Of a DNA stretch of 64,000 bases, positions 33,244 to 42,034 are shown in pieces. The stretch's first letter is position 1. The number at the start of each line of letters is the position of its first letter. This DNA comes from Clostridium rectalis (GTDB lineage: Bacteria > Bacillota > Clostridia > Clostridiales > Clostridiaceae), in contig NZ_UYZZ01000009.1 of NCBI RefSeq assembly GCF_900626095.1, forward strand, positions 1 through 64,000. Direction: 5' to 3'. The position numbers and the translations under genes were made by a program. Below the pieces are notes generated by a model, which was not told the DNA's origin, ran no database searches, and saw nothing but the letters and a program-made list of their open reading frames with translations.

Positions 33244-34470
33244 CTATACTTTCTTAAATAATATATTACAAGTAGCACTATTCTTTTTTAACTTATCTAT
33301 TGGTCTAAAACGTTCACAATTATAAATCATTTCGCATTCTTTTTTTTCTAAATTATCTGTATATACAAGTAGCTTAATTCCTTCTAAACTTTGAAATTTA
33401 CTCAATAATAAATCTCTAGTTACTAAATCAATATCTGTAAACCCATTATTTATAAAGTTATTTTCATCTAATATTTGCGATGGAGATTGTAATAAATTAT
33501 TTTCATTTAGTGTATATAAAATATTGGTTTTATCTTGAATTAAATATTTTTCTATTTTTTCAAACCATAACCTAGGATATTCACCATCTTGTAATTTCCA
33601 AACAGAAGTACCATCTTCAAGTTTTTCTTTATCCCAATCAGCGTCTATGAAGGTTTGTTTTATTTTTAATTCTTTTTCTGTTATACCCTTCCCCTTATCT
33701 GAATTTTGATTAGATAAATCCTTATTCCAAAAGCAATTAACTATTGACTTATTTCCATTAATATTACTTGTTAATATTCCTACTGTATTAGTTCCATTAC
33801 AAAAGCAATTTTTTATCACACCTCCTCTACCATCTGCTAAACCAATTAATCCGCCTATTGGTTTAGAAGTGATTAAATCGCAGATGGCAAAACAATTTAT
33901 AATATTACAATCGAAACCTATAGAACCTATTAAAGTAGACACCTGTTTTTCTTGACTAAATTGTATAGTTCCCTTCTTTAAATAGCAATTCTTTATATTA
34001 CAGGAATAACCCACGCCACCACATATTCCTCCTGCGCTTAATTTACTAAATCTGGCATTTATTTTTGATACAGAACAATTTAGTATATTTGTATAACATG
34101 TGGATTCGCCCACAATTGTGCCACTGAGATTGGATGCACAAATATCAACATTTACTATGTTTAAATTTAAAATTGTTGAATTACTAGTCCTTCCAAATAA
34201 GCCTTGAAATGTATTTGGTGGTCTATTTATATATAAATTTTTAATAATTTTGTTATTCCCATTAATATTTCCATTAAAAGGATTTTCATAGCCACCAATA
34301 GGATTCCATCCTTCGCCTTCATTAAAAGGTTTTATATCTAAATCAATATCATCAATTAATTTATAACATTTATCTAATCCATTTCTAATTGCATCTAAAT
34401 CAAAAACATCTTCTATTAAATATGGATTATTTGCACTTCCATCTCCGCCTGCAAAATTTCCGTTTGCCAT
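33244..34470 (-). CDS. Tail fibre/adhesin: GLUG-like beta-helix plus divergent shared domain
   Basis: A 408-aa protein. The first 260 residues repeat short beta-strand units such as GLFGRTSNSTILNLNIV, AGGICGGVGYSCNIKNCY and IGGLIGLADGRGGVIKNCF, like GLUG-containing beta-helices of surface adhesins. EYPRLWFEK ends this part. A divergent copy of the shared fibre domain follows (KYLIQDKTNILYTLNENN). It probably extends from the tail to bind the host surface. Start ATG after TGAGGTGAG. Confidence 0.7.
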   Translation of the reverse strand: MANGNFAGGDGSANNPYLIEDVFDLDAIRNGLDKCYKLIDDIDLDIKPFNEGEGWNPIGGYENPFNGNINGNNKIIKNLYINRPPNTFQGLFGRTSNSTILNLNIVNVDICASNLSGTIVGESTCYTNILNCSVSKINARFSKLSAGGICGGVGYSCNIKNCYLKKGTIQFSQEKQVSTLIGSIGFDCNIINCFAICDLITSKPIGGLIGLADGRGGVIKNCFCNGTNTVGILTSNINGNKSIVNCFWNKDLSNQNSDKGKGITEKELKIKQTFIDADWDKEKLEDGTSVWKLQDGEYPRLWFEKIEKYLIQDKTNILYTLNENNLLQSPSQILDENNFINNGFTDIDLVTRDLLLSKFQSLEGIKLLVYTDNLEKKECEMIYNCERFRPIDKLKKNSATCNILFKKV

Positions 34471-34471
34471 A

Positions 34472-35185
34472 TTATCTCACCTCACTCATACTCATAAAAT
34501 CATTATTTAAATTAAATTCAAAGTATTTACCTTCTCCCAGTTCTCCTTTTTTAATACCTTTAACACTTCTAGTGTTAATAGTCTCAAATATTGTATTTAT
34601 ATTATTCACGCCATAATTTTTAAAATCATTTTGAGTAAGTATATCTTTATCTCTTAACTCTTTAATAGGAACGTAATTGCCATTTTTATAAAATTCTGAT
34701 TTAATTGAATAGTAATCACTCTTCTGTTTTATTAGAAATTTATTTAAATCAGGATTATATGGTTTTAATTCTCCATCTTCATTTATATCTATAGCATCAA
34801 TATAAAAACTTTCTGAACCCAATCTACAAAGTTGAATAAAATGTTCTCTGAATGGTAAATTATTTAATTCATAGTTTAAAACTTGGTATATTGTACTATT
34901 GTTATATTGACCAAAATTGCCTATATGTTTGCCATCTAAAATAACTTCTATATTTCCTGCTCCACATAACCTAGATAACACACCAATAATTCTTATTTTA
35001 TCGCCAATAAAATTAAATCTAACAATGCTATTAATATCTTTATCTTCTTCATGATGATAACCACCTTTATACGCAGAGGATTCTTTTGGTTTTTTCATAT
35101 TTATATATTCTATATTACTATTAGTATCATCATATCGCATCCAACCTAATTCTGGTTGTAATAATTGTTCGCCTAATTTTGCCAT
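34472..35185 (-). CDS. Tail fibre protein with carbohydrate-binding-like head
   Basis: A 237-aa protein. The N-terminal 145 residues form a beta-sandwich-like region (VRFNFIGDKIRIIGVLS, GNIEVILDGKHIGNFG, FYIDAIDINEDGEL) resembling galactose-binding modules. The shared domain starts at FLIKQKSDYYSIKSEF. It ends at the GTGAG that serves the next gene, 1 nt before its coding region. It is a likely receptor-binding component. Confidence 0.6.
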   Translation of the reverse strand: MAKLGEQLLQPELGWMRYDDTNSNIEYINMKKPKESSAYKGGYHHEEDKDINSIVRFNFIGDKIRIIGVLSRLCGAGNIEVILDGKHIGNFGQYNNSTIYQVLNYELNNLPFREHFIQLCRLGSESFYIDAIDINEDGELKPYNPDLNKFLIKQKSDYYSIKSEFYKNGNYVPIKELRDKDILTQNDFKNYGVNNINTIFETINTRSVKGIKKGELGEGKYFEFNLNNDFMSMSEVR

Positions 35186-35274
35186 ATTATCTCACCTCAT
35201 TCATACCTTTAAAAATTACCACCTCTTGTTAAGTTAACAAATAGAATTAGTAGTCATAATATTAAATATGACTA

Positions 35275-35487
35275 CTATAATAATTTTTTATATCTTTTAA
35301 AATTTTCACCTTTTCTATTAGACTTTACTATTTCTTTCCTAAGACAAAATTCACACACCCTATCATATACAAAAATCATTTTATCTTTTTTAACCATCAT
35401 TTTGTTGACTGGATTACAACACCACTTGTGATTACAACCCAAATCACCCTCTACTTCTATATTAATTATTTTTATAATTTTATCCAT
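35275..35487 (-). CDS. Small Cys-containing protein inside fibre operon
   Basis: A 70-aa basic protein with CNHKWCC near residue 18 and CEFC near 46, enough for one zinc site, and a Lys/Arg-rich C-terminus. SD AAGAGGTG. It is unusual among the large fibre genes. Function is unknown; an assembly or regulatory role is possible. Confidence 0.55.
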   Translation of the reverse strand: MDKIIKIINIEVEGDLGCNHKWCCNPVNKMMVKKDKMIFVYDRVCEFCLRKEIVKSNRKGENFKRYKKLL

Positions 35488-35501
35488 TTTTTCACCTCTT
35501 A

Positions 35502-37265
35502 TTACATTATAAAAGCATAGATATAGCCAGTTTCTATATTTGAATTTTCACCAATTATAATTAAACCATTCAAATCATCTATGTCCATAGCTTGTACTTT
35601 CATGCATCCATCTAAATCATTTTTAATATTAGTCTTAATATTCCCATACAGTTCACTTAAAGCATTTACGTTTATTTTACATTTTAAATCATTTACAGCA
35701 TTAACGTTTACTAAACCATTGAATCCAACAGGATTAACTCTTATACTTCCTTGAAGGTCATATCTTAATATTGTATTTATCAAACTTTCCATTTCTGATA
35801 TATCTTTATAAGTTGGTCGTATATATCCTTCTAAATCATTTACATACATTACTTTTAATTGTCCATTTAAGTCTTGTTTATATTTAACTTCTAATCTTCC
35901 TAATATATCATTTTTGTCACTAACTTGGATAAAACTCTGTAAATCTTTTCTTTTCATAGGAACAACATTTATATCACCTAATATATTAGATTTATATTTA
36001 ACTTTCAATCTTCCTGACATATCATTTTTGTCACTAACTTGGATTTTAGAATTTATATTTTGTTCCATTAAAGGTCTTATTTTATTTATACTGCCATATA
36101 GTTGTGATTTATATTTTACATCTATCAATCCATCTATATTAGAATTAGGCATAGTTTGTATATAGCCATACAAGTCTTTACAAGCACTAGAGCAAATAGT
36201 TCCATGTAATTTTTCTTTACTAGAGAATATTTCACCTTTAACATCACTTCTCAATCTTTGTGTTTTTATAACTCCATTCATATTTTTGAACTGTGCTACA
36301 TTTACTTTACTTTCTAACATATTCATATTATGAACATGAATGTTACCATCTATCAAACTTTCTCCCGAATGTCTAAATACTGATATGCCACCATATAAAT
36401 CGGCATTTCCTGTTCTTTGCACTTTTACGCTACCACCTATTATTGAGCCTGTAGTTAAAAATAAATCTTTATCAAAATATTCAATTTCTAATTTAGGAGG
36501 ATTTTCACTTTCCATAGTCCCAAAGTTTTTAACTTGTTTAATTGTTTCATCTTTAGATTTTAATATTAATCCCTGATTCTCATATGGATATAATACCCAT
36601 ATATCTTTTACTAATTCAGTGATATCTATAATATGCTCATATTTACCTTCTGGTAAATCAGATATTTTTACAACTCTTTTTCTTGAGGGTTGTCCATACC
36701 AAACTACATTGTATTCCCCCCAAGCCTTACTGGGTACTGATATTTCCAAATCTTTAAAACTATTAATATCGTCTGAATAAAGTTTTAATTTGGTTTTTGT
36801 TATATACATTGTCTGTAAGTCTTTAGGGATTTTAAATTCTAACAAACCTCTATAAACATAATTGTTTTTATCTGTACCAACTTTCATGATACTGCTTTTT
36901 CCATAATTCAAGCTAGGTTTTAACTCTGTAACATATGTATCCTTTATAGTTTTTAACTCCACAGTGTTTCTTTCTGGTAATACCGAACTCAACTCGGCTT
37001 CCATTTTATTTTTAGGTTGTTTATATATTTCTATATTCCCTTTGAAGATATCGCTTTGTTCACTCGTATTAATCACACCATTTATTTCAGTGTCTTCGTG
37101 CCAAGTTACATTAAAATCTGACTCCATTGTACTTGAAAAGGTTTTTTTTGTTTCTATAACCCCCGTAAGGCTATCTTCTTGATTAGTAACCTCTAAATTT
37201 CCATCTATTCCATCATTCCTATACCAAGTCATTTCAAACTCAGCTTCCATCGTACTTATATCCAT
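35502..37265 (-). CDS. Repetitive tail fibre with DNRLRE-like domain
   Basis: A 587-aa protein. The N-terminal 90 residues repeat MEAEFEMTWYRND-type units (FEMTWY, FNVTWHED). Residues about 95-270 match a DNRLRE-type beta domain (VELKTIKDTYVTELKPSLNYG, RGLLEFKIP, YPYENQGLILKS). The remainder is a string of about 20-residue units of the form DLxGxIxV (LYGSINKI, NDMSGRLKVKY, NDILGRLEVKY, DLNGQLKVMY), which should form an elongated beta shaft. It is a structural fibre of the virion. SD AAGGAGG. Confidence 0.7.
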   Translation of the reverse strand: MDISTMEAEFEMTWYRNDGIDGNLEVTNQEDSLTGVIETKKTFSSTMESDFNVTWHEDTEINGVINTSEQSDIFKGNIEIYKQPKNKMEAELSSVLPERNTVELKTIKDTYVTELKPSLNYGKSSIMKVGTDKNNYVYRGLLEFKIPKDLQTMYITKTKLKLYSDDINSFKDLEISVPSKAWGEYNVVWYGQPSRKRVVKISDLPEGKYEHIIDITELVKDIWVLYPYENQGLILKSKDETIKQVKNFGTMESENPPKLEIEYFDKDLFLTTGSIIGGSVKVQRTGNADLYGGISVFRHSGESLIDGNIHVHNMNMLESKVNVAQFKNMNGVIKTQRLRSDVKGEIFSSKEKLHGTICSSACKDLYGYIQTMPNSNIDGLIDVKYKSQLYGSINKIRPLMEQNINSKIQVSDKNDMSGRLKVKYKSNILGDINVVPMKRKDLQSFIQVSDKNDILGRLEVKYKQDLNGQLKVMYVNDLEGYIRPTYKDISEMESLINTILRYDLQGSIRVNPVGFNGLVNVNAVNDLKCKINVNALSELYGNIKTNIKNDLDGCMKVQAMDIDDLNGLIIIGENSNIETGYIYAFIM

Positions 37266-37278
37266 TAAAGCAACCTCC

Positions 37279-38418
37279 TTATGTTACGGGATGTGCTTCT
37301 GCTTTTATTTCAAATTTAGCTCTTCTATACTCAAATTCTACATCTGGGTATATCCTTAAGAATAATTCTACCTTATCTTTATTCTTTATTATATTATTAT
37401 TTGTTAATTCTTCATCACTTTCTATCAATGTATAACTTTCAAAACCATAAAATACTGTTAGTTTTTCTGGTTTCTTTTCTGGTGTTATGCTTATTTTTAA
37501 ATTTTTTATATCTACTCCTGTATTATTTTCAATCATAACCTTTTTTATATCACTTAAATGTCCAGCAACAATTTGTCCAAAATTTAATCTTTTTAGAATT
37601 TCTCCTATATCTGTTGAATAGTAATCTCCTTTTTCATCAGTGAATAACAACCCTATATGTTCTCCTATAAATTCATATATAAACGTGTTTTTTTCGCCCC
37701 AATTATCGATTGCGTTAATCTCAATTTTATTTCTTTCTCTAATTATTATATCTTTTGATTTCAATTTGATAATATTATTTAAAGGAGGCTCATAACCTGT
37801 GTATTCAGAATCTTTTGGGAATATTTTATTGTTGTTTAAAAATACATTATATTTAACTAAGTCATTTGCTTCATCTCCTATTTGTACAAATAATTTATCT
37901 CCGTTTACTTTTCCAATTATAGTAGGAGCTTGATTATATAATATTACTTCTTTTGAAAAACTTTGTATTTGATGGTTTTCAAAAGATACAGTGATTATAA
38001 TATTATATGAGTTAGTAGAAGTAGTAATTAGATTAATTGGTACTAAGACTTTTTCTGTTAATTTTTGTTCAATACTTATATACTTTGATTGACACTCTTT
38101 TATTGTTTTAATAACCTCTCCTTTTATATTTAATAACTCTACTTTGTATTTTAACTTTGCTTTAGGAATACCTGTAATACTTAAATAGCCATCTTGTTCA
38201 TTTTGAATTTTATCTACTCTTATCCAATCTTTCTTAAATAATGAAGTTTTATAGACTTCATTATTTTGCAAATCCTCATAGAAATCTAATTTATATTTTT
38301 TAGTTGTCAAATCATCTTCTGATTCCACTGGTGGCTCTAGTTCAAATGTAAAATCAAAATCTATTCCTTTATAGACTAGCAAACTTCCCTTTCCTACATT
38401 TATATTTACATTTGCCAA
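37279..38418 (-). CDS. Tail fibre/baseplate protein with Ig-like domains
   Basis: A 379-aa protein starting at TTG (38418) 6 nt after GGTGGAG. It is beta-rich throughout: an N-terminal sandwich about 1-110, then Ig/fibronectin-like units (TSTNSYNIIITVSFENHQI, APTIIGKVNGDKLFVQIG), and a final domain with FYGFESYTLIESDEELT. It probably belongs to the virion tail tip. It precedes the DNRLRE fibre by 13 nt. Confidence 0.55.
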   Translation of the reverse strand: MANVNINVGKGSLLVYKGIDFDFTFELEPPVESEDDLTTKKYKLDFYEDLQNNEVYKTSLFKKDWIRVDKIQNEQDGYLSITGIPKAKLKYKVELLNIKGEVIKTIKECQSKYISIEQKLTEKVLVPINLITTSTNSYNIIITVSFENHQIQSFSKEVILYNQAPTIIGKVNGDKLFVQIGDEANDLVKYNVFLNNNKIFPKDSEYTGYEPPLNNIIKLKSKDIIIRERNKIEINAIDNWGEKNTFIYEFIGEHIGLLFTDEKGDYYSTDIGEILKRLNFGQIVAGHLSDIKKVMIENNTGVDIKNLKISITPEKKPEKLTVFYGFESYTLIESDEELTNNNIIKNKDKVELFLRIYPDVEFEYRRAKFEIKAEAHPVT

Positions 38419-38432
38419 TTGTCTCCACCTCC

Positions 38433-39044
38433 TTATATTCTAATAAACCATGTTAATTCTCCGCCAATATTTTTCTCTAGTGGTGCATGGATATTGTATG
38501 TTTTTAGATTATTTACTTTTATAACTATTTCGCCATCCAAGTCTACGTTTGAAACTAACCATATTTTAAAATTAGTAGGTTGTCCCATAGGTATATTTAT
38601 AATTGGTTTAAAATAAAAAAAAGTTCCATCTTCAAATGAAACTTTAGCTTTATATCCATAATTATATCCACAAAAATTAGTATTACTCATTCCACCATAT
38701 CTAATTTGAGAATAAGCATTTTTAAAATAAATAATATCATTATAATAAGTATCATTACTCATTAAATTATATTCTTTTTCTTTTGTTTTATAAAATACTT
38801 CTATTTTATTTTTATCAAACGTAAAAACACCTGTTAATGCATTAAAATATGTTCTTAATCCGTTGCCTACCAATCCAAATCTAATTAATTTATTCTTATC
38901 TATTTCTTTTACTGAATTATATATCTTTTTTTCAGGATTAAATTCAAAAAGGAAAGTATTATTTAAATACTCTCCTACAAACATATAGTCCATTTCTCTA
39001 CTAAAGGAATAAGGATGGACTTTTTCATATTTGTTTAACATCAT
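38433..39044 (-). CDS. Tail-associated structural protein
   Basis: A 203-aa beta-rich protein (FVGEYLNNTFLFEFNPEKK, VSFEDGTFFYFKPIINIP, GGELTWFIRI). Two tandem ATGs start it after GAGGTGG. No known domain is recognised. Its location between fibre genes supports a tail or baseplate role. Confidence 0.5.
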   Translation of the reverse strand: MMLNKYEKVHPYSFSREMDYMFVGEYLNNTFLFEFNPEKKIYNSVKEIDKNKLIRFGLVGNGLRTYFNALTGVFTFDKNKIEVFYKTKEKEYNLMSNDTYYNDIIYFKNAYSQIRYGGMSNTNFCGYNYGYKAKVSFEDGTFFYFKPIINIPMGQPTNFKIWLVSNVDLDGEIVIKVNNLKTYNIHAPLEKNIGGELTWFIRI

Positions 39045-39076
39045 TATTTACCACCTCATTGCATTGAGTTTTTGCT

Positions 39077-39673
39077 TTATACGTTGTAATATACTCTAAC
39101 TATAAATTTGTTTTTTTCTGCATCAGCAGAAGGCGGAACTTTTACTTGTGCTTTTATTTTTGCAAAATTATTTTTAGAACTTTCTGTTTTGAATTTACCA
39201 TCATTCATTTGCCCACTTATTGTTCCAGTTGACACTCCCGTACCATCTGTACTCCCCATAGCTGTAATCTGAATATCTTTCTGTGTTAATACACCATTTT
39301 TAAAAGTAGAACCTATTGGTATATATATTTCAGAATCTGATGAGTCGCTTGATAAGACATTATTAATCCTTACCCATTGCTCTATAACCAAAGGTGACTT
39401 CATTTCTCCTGCCATATAGTCTTCAAAACTTCCGTCTTTAGTTGTAACTCTACAATTAACCATATCTGGAACATTGTTATATTCAGATGTGCTAGATGGT
39501 TTTTTATTATTCCATATATAAAATGTATGCGTTGTTAAATCTGGGTTATTATCCGCATCTACTACTCCTAAATCCCATAAGTTATTTGGTACAGGTCTTT
39601 GTTTCAACTGCCCATCATTAGCATCTATATAATCTTCCCACCATGTTATTATCGGTTTTAATGCTGTTGACAT
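39077..39673 (-). CDS. Tail-associated structural protein
   Basis: A 198-aa protein starting MSTALKPIITWWEDYID and ending KNKFIVRVYYNV. It is beta-rich with a Gly/Ser/Thr-rich stretch (AMGSTDGTGVSTGTISGQM). It resembles small baseplate or fibre connector proteins of clostridial phages that have no assigned function. SD AAAGGAGTG. Confidence 0.5.
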   Translation of the reverse strand: MSTALKPIITWWEDYIDANDGQLKQRPVPNNLWDLGVVDADNNPDLTTHTFYIWNNKKPSSTSEYNNVPDMVNCRVTTKDGSFEDYMAGEMKSPLVIEQWVRINNVLSSDSSDSEIYIPIGSTFKNGVLTQKDIQITAMGSTDGTGVSTGTISGQMNDGKFKTESSKNNFAKIKAQVKVPPSADAEKNKFIVRVYYNV

Positions 39674-39748
39674 AATACTATCACTCCTTTTATTATCTTC
39701 ATTATCAAGTATCTTTTCCCTGATAATGTATTTGTTGTTATACTTTAA

Positions 39749-41212
39749 TTAAATTAATATATTTACATTTATAGTTATATTTTCTATACCAAAGCCGACA
39801 TGTTTAACATTTAATCTAAATACGTCATTAGCTTGGACTTTAAGATGTACTATATTTCCTACATTAGCTTGATACTCACCATAATCAAATATGATTTCTT
39901 TATTTTCTTCACACACACCTGTCCAAGTATCTATACCATGTTGAAAATCCAATTCAGATATTTTTTCTAATTGTATAGATGTGTGTTCTGTGCCAGTGGT
40001 TTGGCAAATTCCTTCAATAGTATTTATTACCCCTTCGTTAGGAAATGTAATTAATACATTTTGAACACCTTGTTTTAGTTTATCTGTTGATAATACAAAT
40101 ACCATTGTCTTTGTATGAACATAATCGGGTAATGCGTTTTTAGCATCCTCTCCTACATAGTTCTTCTGTGCTTTATCTTCTATTTGATTTAATTTTACAT
40201 AATCATCTTTTCTCATGAGTCCATCCATATCTTTTTTTACTAATGGTATTCCACCTTTCATGTTACCTATGTATTTCCATGATACATTATCCCATCTATA
40301 TAAGTTTCCATTGTCCATAGTCATCACTAACCATCCAATATCTGGATTAGGATGTTTAATATCAATCTCCGCAAAGGAATTTACAGGCTCTTTCCATATC
40401 AGTCTAGTATTGAGTCTATCTATCTTAATATTTTCAGTTTCCTCTTTCGCCCTATCTGTTGCATCAATACATTCTTTTGTTTTTTCTATAGACAATTGAG
40501 TTGCTTGATTTGCTTTATCTGTGACGTTAATTGCGTTTTTAGTTGTTATTTCGGTTTTTTCTTTTGCTATAAGTGTTTCATTCTTTACTTTAATAGTTTC
40601 ATCAGTAATCTTCTTACATTCATTAGTTTGCTTCCTCGACAATTCAATATGAACATCAACTTCTCTAATTTTTGACTCTGCTTTTTCAATAAAAGTATTT
40701 ACATAAGCAACAAATTCATCAGTCTTCTGTTGAACAAAAATAGTAAATTCATTTGTCTTTTGTTCAATAAATGTTATTGCTTTTGCCACAGATTCTTTTA
40801 ATTCTTGCTCTTTTTGATAAATAAAATCTATTAATTCTTGTAAATTGTCAACTGCCCATGGGTTAGGACTATGTACATAAATTCTTCCAGCTGGATATTG
40901 AATAATGCCCTTCCCTTTATATTCAATAGTAACCGTCTTCCCATTTTGATTAGGACTAAAAGTTATTTCCCCGTTTGAATAATCCACATAAAACTCATTT
41001 TCAGCCAATACTTTTCTACAATCATATTTCTCTCTGGGAACTTCCACATATTCTTTAATCCTAACCTTATAAGTTATGTCAGGAACTTCATCTAAGCCTG
41101 TCCTTCCATTAATTATTGTATACTGACCTGTTTTTAAAACATAAGGATCATCATCTGTCCCTTTTCTCAATTTAAATCTTACAGCGTCAAAATAATATTT
41201 TAAATTTTTCAT
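39749..41212 (-). CDS. Tail fibre with coiled-coil shaft
   Basis: A 487-aa protein. Residues 1-125 are beta-rich, with FDAVRFKLRKGTDDDPYVL and VDYSNGEITFSPNQNG. About 130-265 is a long heptad coiled coil (FIEQKTNEFTIFVQQKTDEF, CKKITDETIKVKNETLIAKE), expected to trimerise. About 275-310 holds IGWLVMTMDNGNLYRWDN, and the C-terminal domain is a beta sandwich with no known name. It is the first large fibre after the Cys-rich peptide cassette. SD AAAGGAGGTG. Confidence 0.7.
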   Translation of the reverse strand: MKNLKYYFDAVRFKLRKGTDDDPYVLKTGQYTIINGRTGLDEVPDITYKVRIKEYVEVPREKYDCRKVLAENEFYVDYSNGEITFSPNQNGKTVTIEYKGKGIIQYPAGRIYVHSPNPWAVDNLQELIDFIYQKEQELKESVAKAITFIEQKTNEFTIFVQQKTDEFVAYVNTFIEKAESKIREVDVHIELSRKQTNECKKITDETIKVKNETLIAKEKTEITTKNAINVTDKANQATQLSIEKTKECIDATDRAKEETENIKIDRLNTRLIWKEPVNSFAEIDIKHPNPDIGWLVMTMDNGNLYRWDNVSWKYIGNMKGGIPLVKKDMDGLMRKDDYVKLNQIEDKAQKNYVGEDAKNALPDYVHTKTMVFVLSTDKLKQGVQNVLITFPNEGVINTIEGICQTTGTEHTSIQLEKISELDFQHGIDTWTGVCEENKEIIFDYGEYQANVGNIVHLKVQANDVFRLNVKHVGFGIENITINVNILI

Positions 41213-41241
41213 CTTGTCACCTCCTTTTAATGGAGTATATT

Positions 41242-41379
41242 TTATTCATCTTGAATAGTTTTTAAAGAGTTGACTACATCTACAAACAGTGGAACTTCCT
41301 TCCCCTCTAAAGGAACTCTATTTAAAAACATTTGTAAGTATTGTAAAACTTCTTCGCTTATCTCAATTTTATAATTCAT
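41242..41379 (-). CDS. Small protein between fibre and Cys-rich peptide genes
   Basis: A 45-aa ORF with SD AAGGAGCTGAG before ATG. It is MNYKIEISEEVLQYLQMFLN and onward, acidic, alpha/beta, with no Cys. It lies in the short operon formed by the radical SAM enzyme and the two CxC peptides. It could be a partner of that cassette or a minor tail protein. Function is unknown. Confidence 0.5.
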   Translation of the reverse strand: MNYKIEISEEVLQYLQMFLNRVPLEGKEVPLFVDVVNSLKTIQDE

Positions 41380-41396
41380 TTAACTCAGCTCCTTCT

Positions 41397-41582
41397 TTAT
41401 TTAAACCAATTTTTGATAATAAATTCTTTATTAAAGAATTGTACTTGAACATTACAATTACATATTAAATTACATTCACAATTTGAGTTGCAATTACAAC
41501 CACAATAATTTAACAAATACCTTTCTTTAATTTCTTTTATTCTTTCTTGCAAATCGTTGTTTAGCTCTAATATCCCTTCCAT
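41397..41582 (-). CDS. Short CxC-rich peptide, candidate radical SAM substrate 2
   Basis: A 61-aa peptide starting at ATG 41582 after GAGGTGAG. The first 26 residues are a charged helix (MEGILELNNDLQERIKEIKE), a possible leader. Then follow seven Cys in YCGCNCNSNCECNLICNCNV, almost all as CxC. The last 17 residues lack Cys. The spacing is strikingly like the C-terminus of the adjacent 142-aa peptide. Given the neighbouring radical SAM/SPASM enzyme, thioether crosslinking is the leading idea; a metal-binding peptide is the alternative. Confidence 0.65.
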   Translation of the reverse strand: MEGILELNNDLQERIKEIKERYLLNYCGCNCNSNCECNLICNCNVQVQFFNKEFIIKNWFK

Positions 41583-41595
41583 GCTCTCACCTCTT

Positions 41596-42024
41596 TTAGT
41601 TTGAAGACGGATGATAATTACAATTGCAACTACAATAATTACAATTACAGCGACATACATCACAATTACAAAAACAATTTGTGTTACAACCACAATCTTC
41701 TATTTTTACTGCTACACATCTACATACTCTCGCAGGTTTTACATAATCTAATAACTCTCCTAAAGAAACTGTTGATTTAGAGTAATATGATGTAAGAGTA
41801 TTACTTGCACAGGTAGTTTTTCTATAACCGTTATGTAGTTCATTTCCATGGCAATTGCAACCATATACTTTTGAAATCCCTTTTCTTGTGTCAACCAATT
41901 CATTTAGTAAATTTCTTAAATCATTTAAATCTCTGCTTAAATGAGGTTTAGGCTTACTTAAGCTACCTTTTTCTTCTTCTATATATTTTCTAACCCCACC
42001 TAAACTAACATCATTTGTAGGCAT
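41596..42024 (-). CDS. CxC-rich protein, candidate radical SAM substrate 1
   Basis: A 142-aa protein with 16 Cys. Residues 1-52 are Cys-free, charged and helical (leader-like, with LSRDLNDLRNLLNELVDT). Single motifs GCNC and TTC follow. The last 45 residues hold 13 Cys as VCRC, CGC, CFCNC, CRCNC and CSCNC, ending NYHPSSN. SD AGGGTAGGTGG. It starts 10 nt after the radical SAM gene. The layout, leader plus Cys-dense core beside a SPASM enzyme, matches ribosomally made, modified peptides, here inside a phage tail operon. Modification is inferred. Confidence 0.7.
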   Translation of the reverse strand: MPTNDVSLGGVRKYIEEEKGSLSKPKPHLSRDLNDLRNLLNELVDTRKGISKVYGCNCHGNELHNGYRKTTCASNTLTSYYSKSTVSLGELLDYVKPARVCRCVAVKIEDCGCNTNCFCNCDVCRCNCNYCSCNCNYHPSSN

Positions 42025-42034
42025 AATTGACCAC

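Noticed and set aside
41585..41693. Hydrophobic N-terminal extension of the 61-aa CxC peptide in the frame beginning at 41693
   Set aside because: The Val/Ile run is the antisense-frame reading of the neighbouring Cys codons (TGT/TGC-rich DNA). The SD and ATG at 41582 define the real start.
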